This document shows positions 32,785 to 41,763 of a stretch of DNA of 64,000 nt, piece by piece. The translations under genes and the position numbers were made by a program. Under the pieces are notes generated by a model that saw only the letters and a list, made by a program, of their open reading frames with translations, did no database searches and had not been told where the DNA came from. The stretch covers positions 1 to 64,000 of the forward strand of contig JABDGE010000003.1 of assembly GCA_013286235.1 (NCBI GenBank), read 5' to 3'. The first letter of the stretch is position 1; each line of letters opens with the position of its first letter. This DNA comes from Bacteroidota bacterium. GTDB taxonomy: Bacteria; Bacteroidota; Bacteroidia; Sphingobacteriales; Sphingobacteriaceae.

Positions 32785-34228
32785 TAAGTTTCAGTGTATA
32801 GTTCAGCGTTTTGTCTTCGGTTCCCAGGCCGTCATCTTTAAAGGGGTAATCCGGCACTACACCCGTTGTGGCTGTGCTGCCATTCGGACGGACCATGTAA
32901 GCTTTAGGGTAAGACACAATAAAATGGGTGTGCGGCAGCGTAAATTCATGCTCTGCGGCGTATAAGGTCGGACAATCCGCTGTAGTCTCGCCGACGATCT
33001 TCCCGAAATGGTCATCCTGTATCATGGCCGGCGTGGTGGTTGCATTAGAGTAGCTGTGCCGGTTGGTCAGGACATAAACGTGGCCGGTGAATTTCAGCGA
33101 ATCTGTCCTTGGCGGATAGCTTGGCAGAGGGGTATCAAAGACATCCCCATCCTTGTGCGACAGAATTGCCGCGCGGATTTCCTTCACGGTCGTGTCGGTC
33201 ACTCCCACCCAGAATTTCTTGGTCAGCTCACTGGTTTTTACACTGAAGCGCGAGCAGAACCAAAACGGTTTGGTGGCAAAATAAGCCACCATAGGGTCAC
33301 TAAAAGAGTCATCGCCGCCGGGGTTGCCGCGCAGGTCGATGATCACATTTTGGATATGGTGCAGGTGTACCTGGAGGAAAGCCGAATCCAGCAACCGCAG
33401 GAACTCGCCTTTTTCAAAGGTCTTATGGTCGGAGGTGCCGCCACCGCCATCCATGTTCAGGAAGATACCCGGACGATAATAGGCGGTACGCTTATCCAGA
33501 AGGCGGAATGCGCGGTCGAATTGCAGGGCATTGTAAATGCCTTTGTCCACTTTATCGAATTGCACTGCCGTGATCGCACTCACATTAAGCACTATTTTGA
33601 TAGCAGTACCCGCTTTCTGGATCTTTAGCCTGAAGTTATCCTGACGCCCGAAAGCCTGCCAGAGCGATCTTGGGAAACCGCCTATATCTACGGATGTGCT
33701 TTTGAAATAGTCGTTCTCCCCAGCAACGAGGGGGTAGATACCTTTGAGGTAATAGCTGAACGGCTTGCCATTGATGGCAAGAATTTCGTCACCCAGCTCA
33801 AGGGTACTGTTCCCGCTGTAATTGGCTTTTATAAAACCATGTTCCCCTTCGATCCGGACCCCCAAAGGGAACAATGTGCCGCCGCCGGCCTTGTACAGGT
33901 TATAGGCATCGGAGAACGCGCCCTGTACGGACAGGTGCCCCAGCCCGGCCAGTACCGTAAAACGCTGGAAAAGGCTGGCCGTTTCCATTTCGGTCAGGGA
34001 GTCTTTACGTTCGCTGAGCTCATTTTTGATCCGGTGGTATTCGGCATCATAGACGCTTTTTGGCGTCGTTACATACAGGTTATAAGTGGAGACTTGCAAC
34101 GTCTGGTAACAAGTATCCAGGTCGGCGCTGACATCGGCAGGCGCGAATTTTGGTGATTCCTGTGCGAGAACACGGAGCGTGCCCATGGCAACAAAGCTTA
34201 AGGTTAGTAATACGATCTGTCTTTTCAT
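32765..34228 (-). CDS. S41-family peptidase (C-terminal processing protease-like), secreted
   Basis: 487 residues with a signal peptide (MKRQIVLLTLSFVAMGTLRVLA). A helical lead and a PDZ-like stretch (about 125-165, GVRIEGEHGFIKANYSGNSTLELGDEILAINGKP) precede the catalytic region, with NVIIDLRGNPGGDDSF and the Ser-containing HVYVLTNRHSYSNATTTPAMIQDD. The S41 fold normally uses Ser and Lys; the Ser is in HSYSNA. It would act in the periplasm or outer membrane. It follows the large regulator-permease fusion on the same strand (212-base gap). Confidence 0.85.
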   Translation of the reverse strand: MKRQIVLLTLSFVAMGTLRVLAQESPKFAPADVSADLDTCYQTLQVSTYNLYVTTPKSVYDAEYHRIKNELSERKDSLTEMETASLFQRFTVLAGLGHLSVQGAFSDAYNLYKAGGGTLFPLGVRIEGEHGFIKANYSGNSTLELGDEILAINGKPFSYYLKGIYPLVAGENDYFKSTSVDIGGFPRSLWQAFGRQDNFRLKIQKAGTAIKIVLNVSAITAVQFDKVDKGIYNALQFDRAFRLLDKRTAYYRPGIFLNMDGGGGTSDHKTFEKGEFLRLLDSAFLQVHLHHIQNVIIDLRGNPGGDDSFSDPMVAYFATKPFWFCSRFSVKTSELTKKFWVGVTDTTVKEIRAAILSHKDGDVFDTPLPSYPPRTDSLKFTGHVYVLTNRHSYSNATTTPAMIQDDHFGKIVGETTADCPTLYAAEHEFTLPHTHFIVSYPKAYMVRPNGSTATTGVVPDYPFKDDGLGTEDKTLNYTLKLIDQNKY

Positions 34229-34440
34229 TTTTATGGATTTAATTTTTTATACTTTAAAGTTTTCTGAGATAAATTTTCCCTAATTCGGAAGTGAATAGAT
34301 AAGCAAGGTTAAAATCATTATAAAGCTAACGTTATTCTGTCTTCTGTCTTTTTTTAAAATGGTTAAAGTGAAACGGAACAAGGCGTCTCAATATTCGAAA
34401 TAAGGTGGTCGGCGGCTACGTAATTTCCGGCTCAGTCAGC

Positions 34441-37400
34441 CTATTCGCTCCTCAAGCTCTTCACCGGGTTCGCCAAGGCTGCTTTGATGGACTGAAAGCT
34501 AATGGTTATAAAGGCAATAGCAATTGCCCCCAAACTTGCAGCTATCACTAACCACCACTGAATATTTTGATGATAAGCAAAACCTTCGAGCCATTGGTGC
34601 ATGAAATACCAGGCTGCGGGAACTGCCACAACAATGGCAATAAGTACCAACAGAATAAAGTCTTTTGATAGCATACCCACGATAGTTGAAACATTAGCTC
34701 CCAACACTTTGCGTATTCCTATTTCTTTGGTGCGCTGCTCGGCTGCGTATGCTGACAGGCCGAACAAACCAAGGCAGGCAATGATAATAGCAAGTGAAGT
34801 GAACGACGCAGCTATTTCCCCGGTATGCTGTTCCGAACGATATAATTTATCGAATTCATCATCCATGAAATTGTAGTTGAACTGTTGATTTGGCGATAAT
34901 TCGGTCCATTTAGCTTTTACCTGTTCAACAATGGCACTAACGTCGGTCGATCTCACCCTGATAGCCATAGCGTTAACGCCTCCCCCGGTATTAAATAAGA
35001 TCAGCGGGGTCACATTTTCACGAAGCGATTTAAAGTTAAAATCCTTCATCACGCCGATAATGTGGAAGGGCTTCATTACCTTAGCCATTTTATCCTGCGG
35101 CGCATACATCATCTGGTTTAGCGGATTATCGAAACCTATTCGTTTAGCCGCAGTCTCATTGACGATGATCGCTGTAGAATCTGTAGCCATCTGTTTGGAA
35201 AAATTTCTTCCGGCAGCCATTTTTATGCCAAGTGCAGGTATATAATCTTCATCCACATCCCATAGCTGACTCGCTGTTGCCTGTTTCTGATCAATTACCG
35301 GGCTTTTGTATAAAGACATACTGCTACTTATATCTGATGTTGGCAGGTAGTCCGACATAGCAACATTTTGTATCCCGGCAAGTTGTTGTACTTCGTGTTT
35401 AAAGGCTTTAGCTTTATTGCCTGGCAGTGTCCCTGTATCCCACACGATCAACACATGTTCCCGGTTATAACCCACGTCTTTATGCTGAATGTATTCGAGT
35501 TGATGGTACATGACAAGGGTCCCAATGATCAGGCCGATGGAAATAATAAACTGCCCCACAACCAGCACATTGCGTAGCAGACCACCCTTGAAACCGGCTG
35601 CAAGTTTTCCTTTGAGCACTTCAATAGGCTGAAAGCTGGAAAGATATATCGCTGGGTATGATCCGGCCAGGCAGCCTACCACTATAATGAAGACGATCAT
35701 AACCGGAAACAACCAGCCAATGATCTGCGGAGTAATTAACAATTGCTTACCGGAAAGCCCGTTGAACAGAGGTAACAATGCCCAGGCAGCAAATACTGCA
35801 ATAATAGCACCGATCAGCGTTACGATAATCGATTCCGTCAGGAACTGAGCAATAAGGTTTTTGCGTGTTGATCCTAACACTTTGCGAACACCCACTTCTT
35901 TTGCCCGGTTAGATGATCTTGCTGTAGATAAATTCATAAAGTTTACACAGGCGATAAGCAAGATAAGTACAGCGATCACAGCAAAAATGTAGACGGTCTG
36001 TAAATTGCCGTTTGCATCCAATTCGCCCAAAGCATTGGATTGAAGGTGTATTTTCAATAGCGGGAAAAGCTTAAGTCTGTAAATGTTCCCACCCTGCTCC
36101 ATTTGAGCGAAGGATAGGTGCAATATGCTCTGAATATCCGGCCCAGAGTGTTTTTCCAGGAATGCCGGAAGCTTCGCCTGCAGTTTTTGGGGATCGACGC
36201 CGGGCCTTAATAAGATATAAGTATTGAAACTACCGCTGAACCAGGCATTCTCCTTGCTGTCCTGCAGGGTTGACATCGATATAAAAAAGTCGAAATTAAA
36301 ATGTGACTGCTCACGCACGTCTTTGATGACGCCGGTTACCTTGTAAAGCGCGGTGTCATTAAAAGTAAATACTTTACCTACCGCATTATCGGTATCAAAA
36401 TATTTCTTTGCAGTGCTTTCGGTAATCACAACCGTATGTGGTTCCTTTAATGCGGTTTTAGGGTCACCGTTTATCATGGGCAGGGTAAATACATCAAACA
36501 AGGCTGGGTCGGCATAAACCATCTTGTTCTCCTGTATATTCCCGGTGCCCTTCCTGACTTTGGCGCCTCCCTGGCTGCAGAGCCTTGCTACCTGCTCAAT
36601 TTCGGGAAAGTCCGCTTTTAATGCCGGAGCAAGGGGCGCCGCAGACACGGCCCACAGATTCTCAGCCCCCCCAAACCTGAAGTCAATGTTTACTCGATAT
36701 ATACGATCGGCCTTTTCATTATACCTGTCATAACTCAACTCGTCGAAAACATAAAAAACAATAAGCAGGCAGGTGGCCAGGCCCAGCGCTAGCCCCAGCA
36801 CATTGATAGCTGTAAAGCCTTTGTTCTTCAAAAGATTGCGGAATGCGGTCTTGATGTAGTTTTTAACCATTGTTGCACGTTTTAAATCTGTAAGAGTGGT
36901 TCCGTGACACAAAATTACCGCTGTAGGATGGGAATAAGGCTCCAAATAAGGTCTCAAAGTGTATGTTGGGCGCTCTTTTTTCAGGTCGCTCATATATTCG
37001 GCCGGAGGTTTGCCGGTCATTTCACGGAAGACACGGTTAAAGGTGGATTTGGAATTGAATCCGGCCGTCAATGCAATTCCCAGCAATGTTAGCTTGTCAT
37101 ACGCCGGGTCCCGCATTTTCCGGGTCACCTCACGGATGCGGTATTCATTGATAAAATCATTGAAGTTTTTTCTAAATGCCGTATTAATGATCCTGGATAA
37201 TTCATTAGGATACAGGTCCAGCGCTTCAGCCAATGAGCGCAAGCTGAGTTCCGCATCGTGGTAATACAGATTGGCTTTCATTACCTCCTTCAGCCAGAGC
37301 CCTTTTCGTTTTAGTTCCGCTGGCGGCAGTGGCCTGGAAACAAAAGGAATACGGAGAGGCGCCCCAACATCTGGCCTTAAATGGGCGGCGGCGGCTATCC

Positions 37401-38100
37401 AGATAAAAAAGGCTGATAAAAGGAGATACCAGGACTCGTAAATCTGGATGCCTAACCGGCCATGGTAATAAAAATAGTCAACTCCAGTATATGGGATCCA
37501 CAATAGCCACAAGATACCGAAACTCGTTAGTAAACGATGCAACCACCGTAATTCGCACCGGTATCGGTCACCCCCCTCATTAAATTTCAGCCGTTGATAA
37601 AACCGTTCTATCAGTCTATGAGACGCGTATAAGTAGATGCTAACGGAAATGAACACTAGCAATTGCAGCACCGGGTTTAACTGCCGAAATATAAAGGTAC
37701 CATACGTAGCTACGCCCTTCTCTATGCTCTCTTTAACCTCCAAAACTAAGGCGCCTTGTTGCAGCAAAAGCGGGCTGAAATGAAGCAGATCCTTAAAACG
37801 AAATTTATATTCTGGCAGGGTTATTTTGAGCACATAAAAAAAAATTATCGGGCCCAATACAAGCAAAAATTGGATCGGCAGCCAGCTCCAATGAGGGAAA
37901 TATGTTCCAAGCCGGACGTCGATGCCCAACACCCAAACCATCTGCAAAACGATGGTGATCAGGGCTAGTGCAAGGAACCGGTTTGCGGTCTGGTTAATTC
38001 TTTTTGCGAATCCTAAAAGTAGAGCAAACATCAGCCCAATAAATATCGTTCCCAGGAGGACCAAGTCATACAGGTTGATATGGAATGTATATGGGTTCAA
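34441..38100 (-). CDS. Fusion: 7TM AraC-type regulator plus MacB/FtsX-type ABC permease
   Basis: 1219 residues in one frame starting at a TTG (38098-38100); an in-frame stop lies a few codons upstream and no ATG is available. Residues about 1-245 form seven membrane segments; about 270-375 is an AraC-type HTH domain (LSLRSLAEALDLYPNELSRIINTAFRKNF, LLGIALTAGFNSKSTFNRVFREMTG). After a 35-residue linker, Met411 (ATG at 36868-36870) opens a complete 809-residue permease (MVKNYIKTAFRNLLKNKGFTAINVLGLALG...) with a periplasmic MacB core and two FtsX domains (CVNFMNLSTARSSNRAKEVGVRKVLG; LFGLSAYAAEQRTKEIGIRKVLG). Each half is full-length, so either two genes fused by stop loss or a genuine membrane-sensing regulator-transporter. 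Confidence 0.9.
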   Translation of the reverse strand: MNPYTFHINLYDLVLLGTIFIGLMFALLLGFAKRINQTANRFLALALITIVLQMVWVLGIDVRLGTYFPHWSWLPIQFLLVLGPIIFFYVLKITLPEYKFRFKDLLHFSPLLLQQGALVLEVKESIEKGVATYGTFIFRQLNPVLQLLVFISVSIYLYASHRLIERFYQRLKFNEGGDRYRCELRWLHRLLTSFGILWLLWIPYTGVDYFYYHGRLGIQIYESWYLLLSAFFIWIAAAAHLRPDVGAPLRIPFVSRPLPPAELKRKGLWLKEVMKANLYYHDAELSLRSLAEALDLYPNELSRIINTAFRKNFNDFINEYRIREVTRKMRDPAYDKLTLLGIALTAGFNSKSTFNRVFREMTGKPPAEYMSDLKKERPTYTLRPYLEPYSHPTAVILCHGTTLTDLKRATMVKNYIKTAFRNLLKNKGFTAINVLGLALGLATCLLIVFYVFDELSYDRYNEKADRIYRVNIDFRFGGAENLWAVSAAPLAPALKADFPEIEQVARLCSQGGAKVRKGTGNIQENKMVYADPALFDVFTLPMINGDPKTALKEPHTVVITESTAKKYFDTDNAVGKVFTFNDTALYKVTGVIKDVREQSHFNFDFFISMSTLQDSKENAWFSGSFNTYILLRPGVDPQKLQAKLPAFLEKHSGPDIQSILHLSFAQMEQGGNIYRLKLFPLLKIHLQSNALGELDANGNLQTVYIFAVIAVLILLIACVNFMNLSTARSSNRAKEVGVRKVLGSTRKNLIAQFLTESIIVTLIGAIIAVFAAWALLPLFNGLSGKQLLITPQIIGWLFPVMIVFIIVVGCLAGSYPAIYLSSFQPIEVLKGKLAAGFKGGLLRNVLVVGQFIISIGLIIGTLVMYHQLEYIQHKDVGYNREHVLIVWDTGTLPGNKAKAFKHEVQQLAGIQNVAMSDYLPTSDISSSMSLYKSPVIDQKQATASQLWDVDEDYIPALGIKMAAGRNFSKQMATDSTAIIVNETAAKRIGFDNPLNQMMYAPQDKMAKVMKPFHIIGVMKDFNFKSLRENVTPLILFNTGGGVNAMAIRVRSTDVSAIVEQVKAKWTELSPNQQFNYNFMDDEFDKLYRSEQHTGEIAASFTSLAIIIACLGLFGLSAYAAEQRTKEIGIRKVLGANVSTIVGMLSKDFILLVLIAIVVAVPAAWYFMHQWLEGFAYHQNIQWWLVIAASLGAIAIAFITISFQSIKAALANPVKSLRSE

Positions 38101-38268
38101 GCAAAATAGAGCCTCAATCGCTGTTCCAAATTGCTAACATATTGACAGGTAGAAGATTATGCTATATTTTGGATAGCTATTGTAACAAAACCGGACAGGC
38201 GGTCGTTCGGTTTTGAATTGTGAAACATTGCATTATCGCATCAACTGCAGACACTTGACCGGCGAGGT

Positions 38269-39177
38269 TTAGTCATTAATGCCGAAACCGCTGATCTTGT
38301 TTTGGGAATCGAATTGTATGATCAGGTCTATATAGTCGTACCCGTAATCCAAACGGTAGCGATAGGTTCGTCTGCCGTTCTTTTCGCGCCGCTCAATCAG
38401 CTTTATGGAATAAATCTTGCCTCTAATCGGGTCAGCTAATCCCTGCGCTTGATCTTTCTTATAAAGCTTAGCAAGTTCCCCGGATAATGTGCTGGTGTCG
38501 ATAGAAGAATGCTGCTGTAGTCCATTAATGAAGTTTTTTACCCTGGCTGTGATTCCTGGTTCTTTATCAGGAAGGGCCTTTGCGGGTAAGGGCTTTAATG
38601 CAGGCATAAAGAATCCGGCAATGTTTTGCGCCATGCGTTCTACATTAACGCTGCCAACATTGGTTAGCACGATTACCGTAAGTTTATCGTCAGGGAACCG
38701 TTCAAAATCCGATCTGAACCCTGGAACGAAGCCGCTATGATGTACATGCAGATGATTATTAACCGAATCGATAAACCAGCCAAAGCCGTAGTGGGTGTTT
38801 TTACCATCATTCAATTTCATAGCCGTCCACATTTGTTTTTTACTGACGGTTGTTAAAAGTTTGTCGTTATAGAGTATCCCATCCCATTTTGTCAGATTAG
38901 TTATACTGGAAAGAAAAGCCCCGCTTGGCCGCAGTGCAAGCCATATCTGTGCGTTTTCCCAGCCTGCACTTTTTCTTTCATAACCACCTGCACGGTTTGG
39001 GACCAGATCAGTCATACTGCATGTAAGGGTTTGGCTCATGCCGGCAGGATCAAAAATATGCTTGCTGATCCACCCGGCCCAGTTTGTGCCGGTAACTTTC
39101 CCAATTATTGCTGCAAGTACATAATAGTTCATGTTGCTGTATTCCCATTGCGTGACTGGGGTGAAATCGAGCGGCAA
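38269..39177 (-). pseudogene. 5'-truncated serine hydrolase (class C beta-lactamase fold)
   Basis: 302 residues. The second half of a beta-lactamase/D-peptidase-like hydrolase is present: catalytic Tyr motif EYSNMNYYVLAAIIGKVTG, a GFGW...HHSGFVPGF segment (KTG-box region) and a C-terminal domain. The SxxK active-site region, which should lie about 60-80 residues before YSN, is absent. The frame continues in the same sense upstream of 39177 (FFADVDPLKVRPLSEDIKAIYPL) without a start and then meets unrelated DNA. It cannot be catalytically competent as it stands. The break point is 39178-39244, shared with the next fragment. Confidence 0.75.
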
Positions 39178-39243
39178 GGGATAGATGGCTTTTATATCTT
39201 CGCTTAGCGGGCGTACTTTAAGCGGGTCGACGTCAGCGAAGAA

Positions 39244-39711
39244 ATGCCAAAGCCGCTCTCGAACGCTAACAACTGGCAGCGCGGCGGATTTAACTATGCT
39301 TATTACGAAGGGACTTGGGATCAGTGGCCGGATATTACAAAACTGACACCTGTAAAAACGGGCATAACCGACAGTAGTTTCGATACCGATAAGCTACCGC
39401 GGAAAAATCATTACGCATTGGTGATTGACGGTTTACTTGAAACCAACGAAGAAGGATATTACATTTTTGGCCTGAATGCCGATAAGGGCAGCAAACTTTA
39501 TATCGATCATCTATTGGTCGCTACCTGCGATGGCGAATTTCCACGCGCAATCATTGTGCCTCTATCCAAGGGGTTTTACCCGTTTAGGGTGGAATACCTT
39601 CATCAAGATGAAGCATATAGTTTAGACTGGCAGCAATATTTAACCCCCGGCATACTGGAAAGCCAAAACTATATACTCATTCCGGCTAACCTGCAATATA
39701 ACAAAAGGTAA
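39244..39711 (+). pseudogene. PA14-domain fragment, 5' end missing
   Basis: 155 residues. The sequence GGFNYAYYEGTWDQWPDITKLTPVKTGITDSSF...NHYALVIDGLLETNEEGYYIFGLNADKGSKLYIDHLLVA is a PA14-type carbohydrate-recognition domain as found at the C-terminal end of large Bacteroidota glycosidases. It lacks a signal peptide and any catalytic domain, and the upstream frame reads back to a TAG inside the opposing serine-hydrolase remnant. It is most likely the tail of a larger gene cut by a recombination event. The next gene begins 10 bases later. Confidence 0.65.
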
Positions 39712-39721
39712 ATTTGTCACT

Positions 39722-41179
39722 ATGAAAATAAATTTCCCAATAAACTCCATTTTTTCCTTGACAGGGCTGATGCGCATGTTGACCCTTGCCGGCATGCTGG
39801 TTACCAGCAGTATCAGCCTGCCCGCGTATGCGCAGTCCGGTAAAGTCATATCCTATGAGCAGTTGAAAGCCTACGAAGGCGTTTACGGATATTATGACTA
39901 TACCACATTAAAAATTGCAGCGTCCCCCCGGGACACCCTGTTATACGCGATCATTAATAAAAGCAGTTATCCCCTGAAATGGCAAGCCCCCGACGTATTT
40001 GTAACGGCCAGCAATAGCACGGTGAAATTTCTTCGCAATAGTACCGGGGAATTAACGGGTTATACCACAGATAATACCACTTTTAAACTCCTCAGCCGCG
40101 ATGTTCATTTCCCGGTGCAGATGTGGTACCCTCGCATGGTAGCTGATCCCAAAAACTTTATTTACCATTATGCAAAGCCACAACAGTTAAGCGATGGACT
40201 GGCTGTCGGCGATTTGAGCGGTTCAGGCCTTGATCCCGAACTGCTCGCAACCATGGTACAAAAGATCGTTGCCGGCAAATATCCAAATGTTCACAGCATA
40301 CTTATTCTGCGGAACAATAAGCTGGTATTTGAAGAATACTTTTATGAGTACAACCGAGACAGCCTGCAGGAGATGCGGTCCGCTTCCAAAAGCGTGGTAT
40401 CTGCCCTTATGGGTATTGCCATTCACCAGGGTAGGATCAAAAGTGTTCATGAACGTTTGCTGGCCTTGCTGCCGGAATACCATTTTGCCAATCCTTCGCC
40501 GTTAAAAGAACAGATTACCATACAGGACCTGCTGGATAACCAGAGCGGGGTGAATTACGATGAAGCCTGGGATAAATCGATGGGTAATGAAAATGATATG
40601 AACTCTTCTGACGATTGGATCAAGTATACCTTCGACCTTCCAATGATCGACACACCTGGCAAAAAAGGGCGCTATAATTCCGGTAACCCGATAACCGTTG
40701 GATGGCTGATCGAAAAATATACTGGTATGCCGCTACACGATTTCGCGGCAAAATACCTGTTCGGCCCGATGGGGATTACAGATTTTAAATGGAATTTTAA
40801 ACCCGATCGTTCCAACGTCGCAAACTATTGCCAAGTCGTGCTTACCCCGAGAGACATGGCTAAATTCGGATTACTTTATTTGAACAACGGCTTATGGCAA
40901 GGGAAGCAACTTGTTCCTGCCGGATGGGTTGCTGAATCAACAGCCAAACATTCCGTAGTGGAAGGAGTGGACTATGGTTATCTTTGGTGGCTGAAATACC
41001 TGGATGCGGGCAATGTGCGGTATCATAGTTTTGCGGCACAAGGAAACGGCGGCCAAAAAATATACGTTTTTCGGGATTTGAACCTTGTCATCGTCACCAC
41101 AGGCGGGAATTTTAATACCCAGTCACCGGCAGATGAATTGATCAAAACCTACATTCTGCCTGCGTTTAACAAGCGTTAA
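39722..41179 (+). CDS. Serine hydrolase, class C beta-lactamase family, secreted
   Basis: 485 residues with an N-terminal signal/anchor (MLTLAGMLVTSSISLPAYAQ, about 17-37). An N-terminal ~150-residue beta-rich domain precedes the hydrolase domain, where SxxK is visible as RSASKSVVSA, the Tyr motif as RYNSGNPITVGWLIEKYTG, and the third-box region near HSFAAQGNGGQKIYVF. Members hydrolyse D-amino-acid peptides, esters or beta-lactams in the periplasm; the substrate is unknown. Unlike the neighbouring hydrolase remnant at 38269-39177, this copy is intact. Confidence 0.9.
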   Translation: MKINFPINSIFSLTGLMRMLTLAGMLVTSSISLPAYAQSGKVISYEQLKAYEGVYGYYDYTTLKIAASPRDTLLYAIINKSSYPLKWQAPDVFVTASNSTVKFLRNSTGELTGYTTDNTTFKLLSRDVHFPVQMWYPRMVADPKNFIYHYAKPQQLSDGLAVGDLSGSGLDPELLATMVQKIVAGKYPNVHSILILRNNKLVFEEYFYEYNRDSLQEMRSASKSVVSALMGIAIHQGRIKSVHERLLALLPEYHFANPSPLKEQITIQDLLDNQSGVNYDEAWDKSMGNENDMNSSDDWIKYTFDLPMIDTPGKKGRYNSGNPITVGWLIEKYTGMPLHDFAAKYLFGPMGITDFKWNFKPDRSNVANYCQVVLTPRDMAKFGLLYLNNGLWQGKQLVPAGWVAESTAKHSVVEGVDYGYLWWLKYLDAGNVRYHSFAAQGNGGQKIYVFRDLNLVIVTTGGNFNTQSPADELIKTYILPAFNKR

Positions 41180-41389
41180 AGAACGTTCAACGGTTTCACT
41201 GAATAAGTCCAATTCGACTGCAAAAACTTTCAGTCTTTTGCCAGATTTCGTGAACGAGCTCCGGTATTCAACCAATGTTCGAAAGGGTTTGCGACATAAT
41301 TTATTATTACGGAAGTGCCCCGATATCGAGCCCGCGCTTTCCGCTATATCTTTATAGGGATCATTATTAAAAGGATAAACTTAGCAGGG

Positions 41390-41575
41390 TTACTTCCTGC
41401 TATTCTTTTTGAGATACGACTCCACGTCCTTTGGAGAGTTACCAACAGCATTAACTGCGGCTTTCAATTTAGCCTTGGTTACATCAAACTTATCAGCCCA
41501 GGCTCTCAAGTCTTTATCCTCTTTCAGATTTATAACTTCAATTATCCCGCTTCCGTTTGCCCCATTTCGCTCCAT
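41390..41575 (-). CDS. DUF3606-family small protein
   Basis: 61 residues. The pattern INLKEDKDLRAWADKFDVTKAKLKAAVNAVGNSPKDVESYLKK is the DUF3606 signature (a short helical protein with 'vn..e..elr.Wa..f.vt...L..AV..VG.....V..yl'). The family is cytoplasmic, common on mobile elements and in soil bacteria, and its function is unknown. It lies alone between the serine hydrolase and a receptor gene. Confidence 0.85.
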   Translation of the reverse strand: MERNGANGSGIIEVINLKEDKDLRAWADKFDVTKAKLKAAVNAVGNSPKDVESYLKKNSRK

Positions 41576-41763
41576 AACAATTACAATATGTTATCATTAA
41601 AAAAGAAACTTCACCAGCTCTAACCGGTCATTTTTATTACGTTCAATTTAGCAATAACCACCTAAAAAAATAACACAAAATTTACAATAAAAAAACATTC
41701 ACAACAGCCCTGTTTTTTTGGCATCCCTTTGAGCAGCCTCTCCGCCCCATCTTAGAAGTGCTC

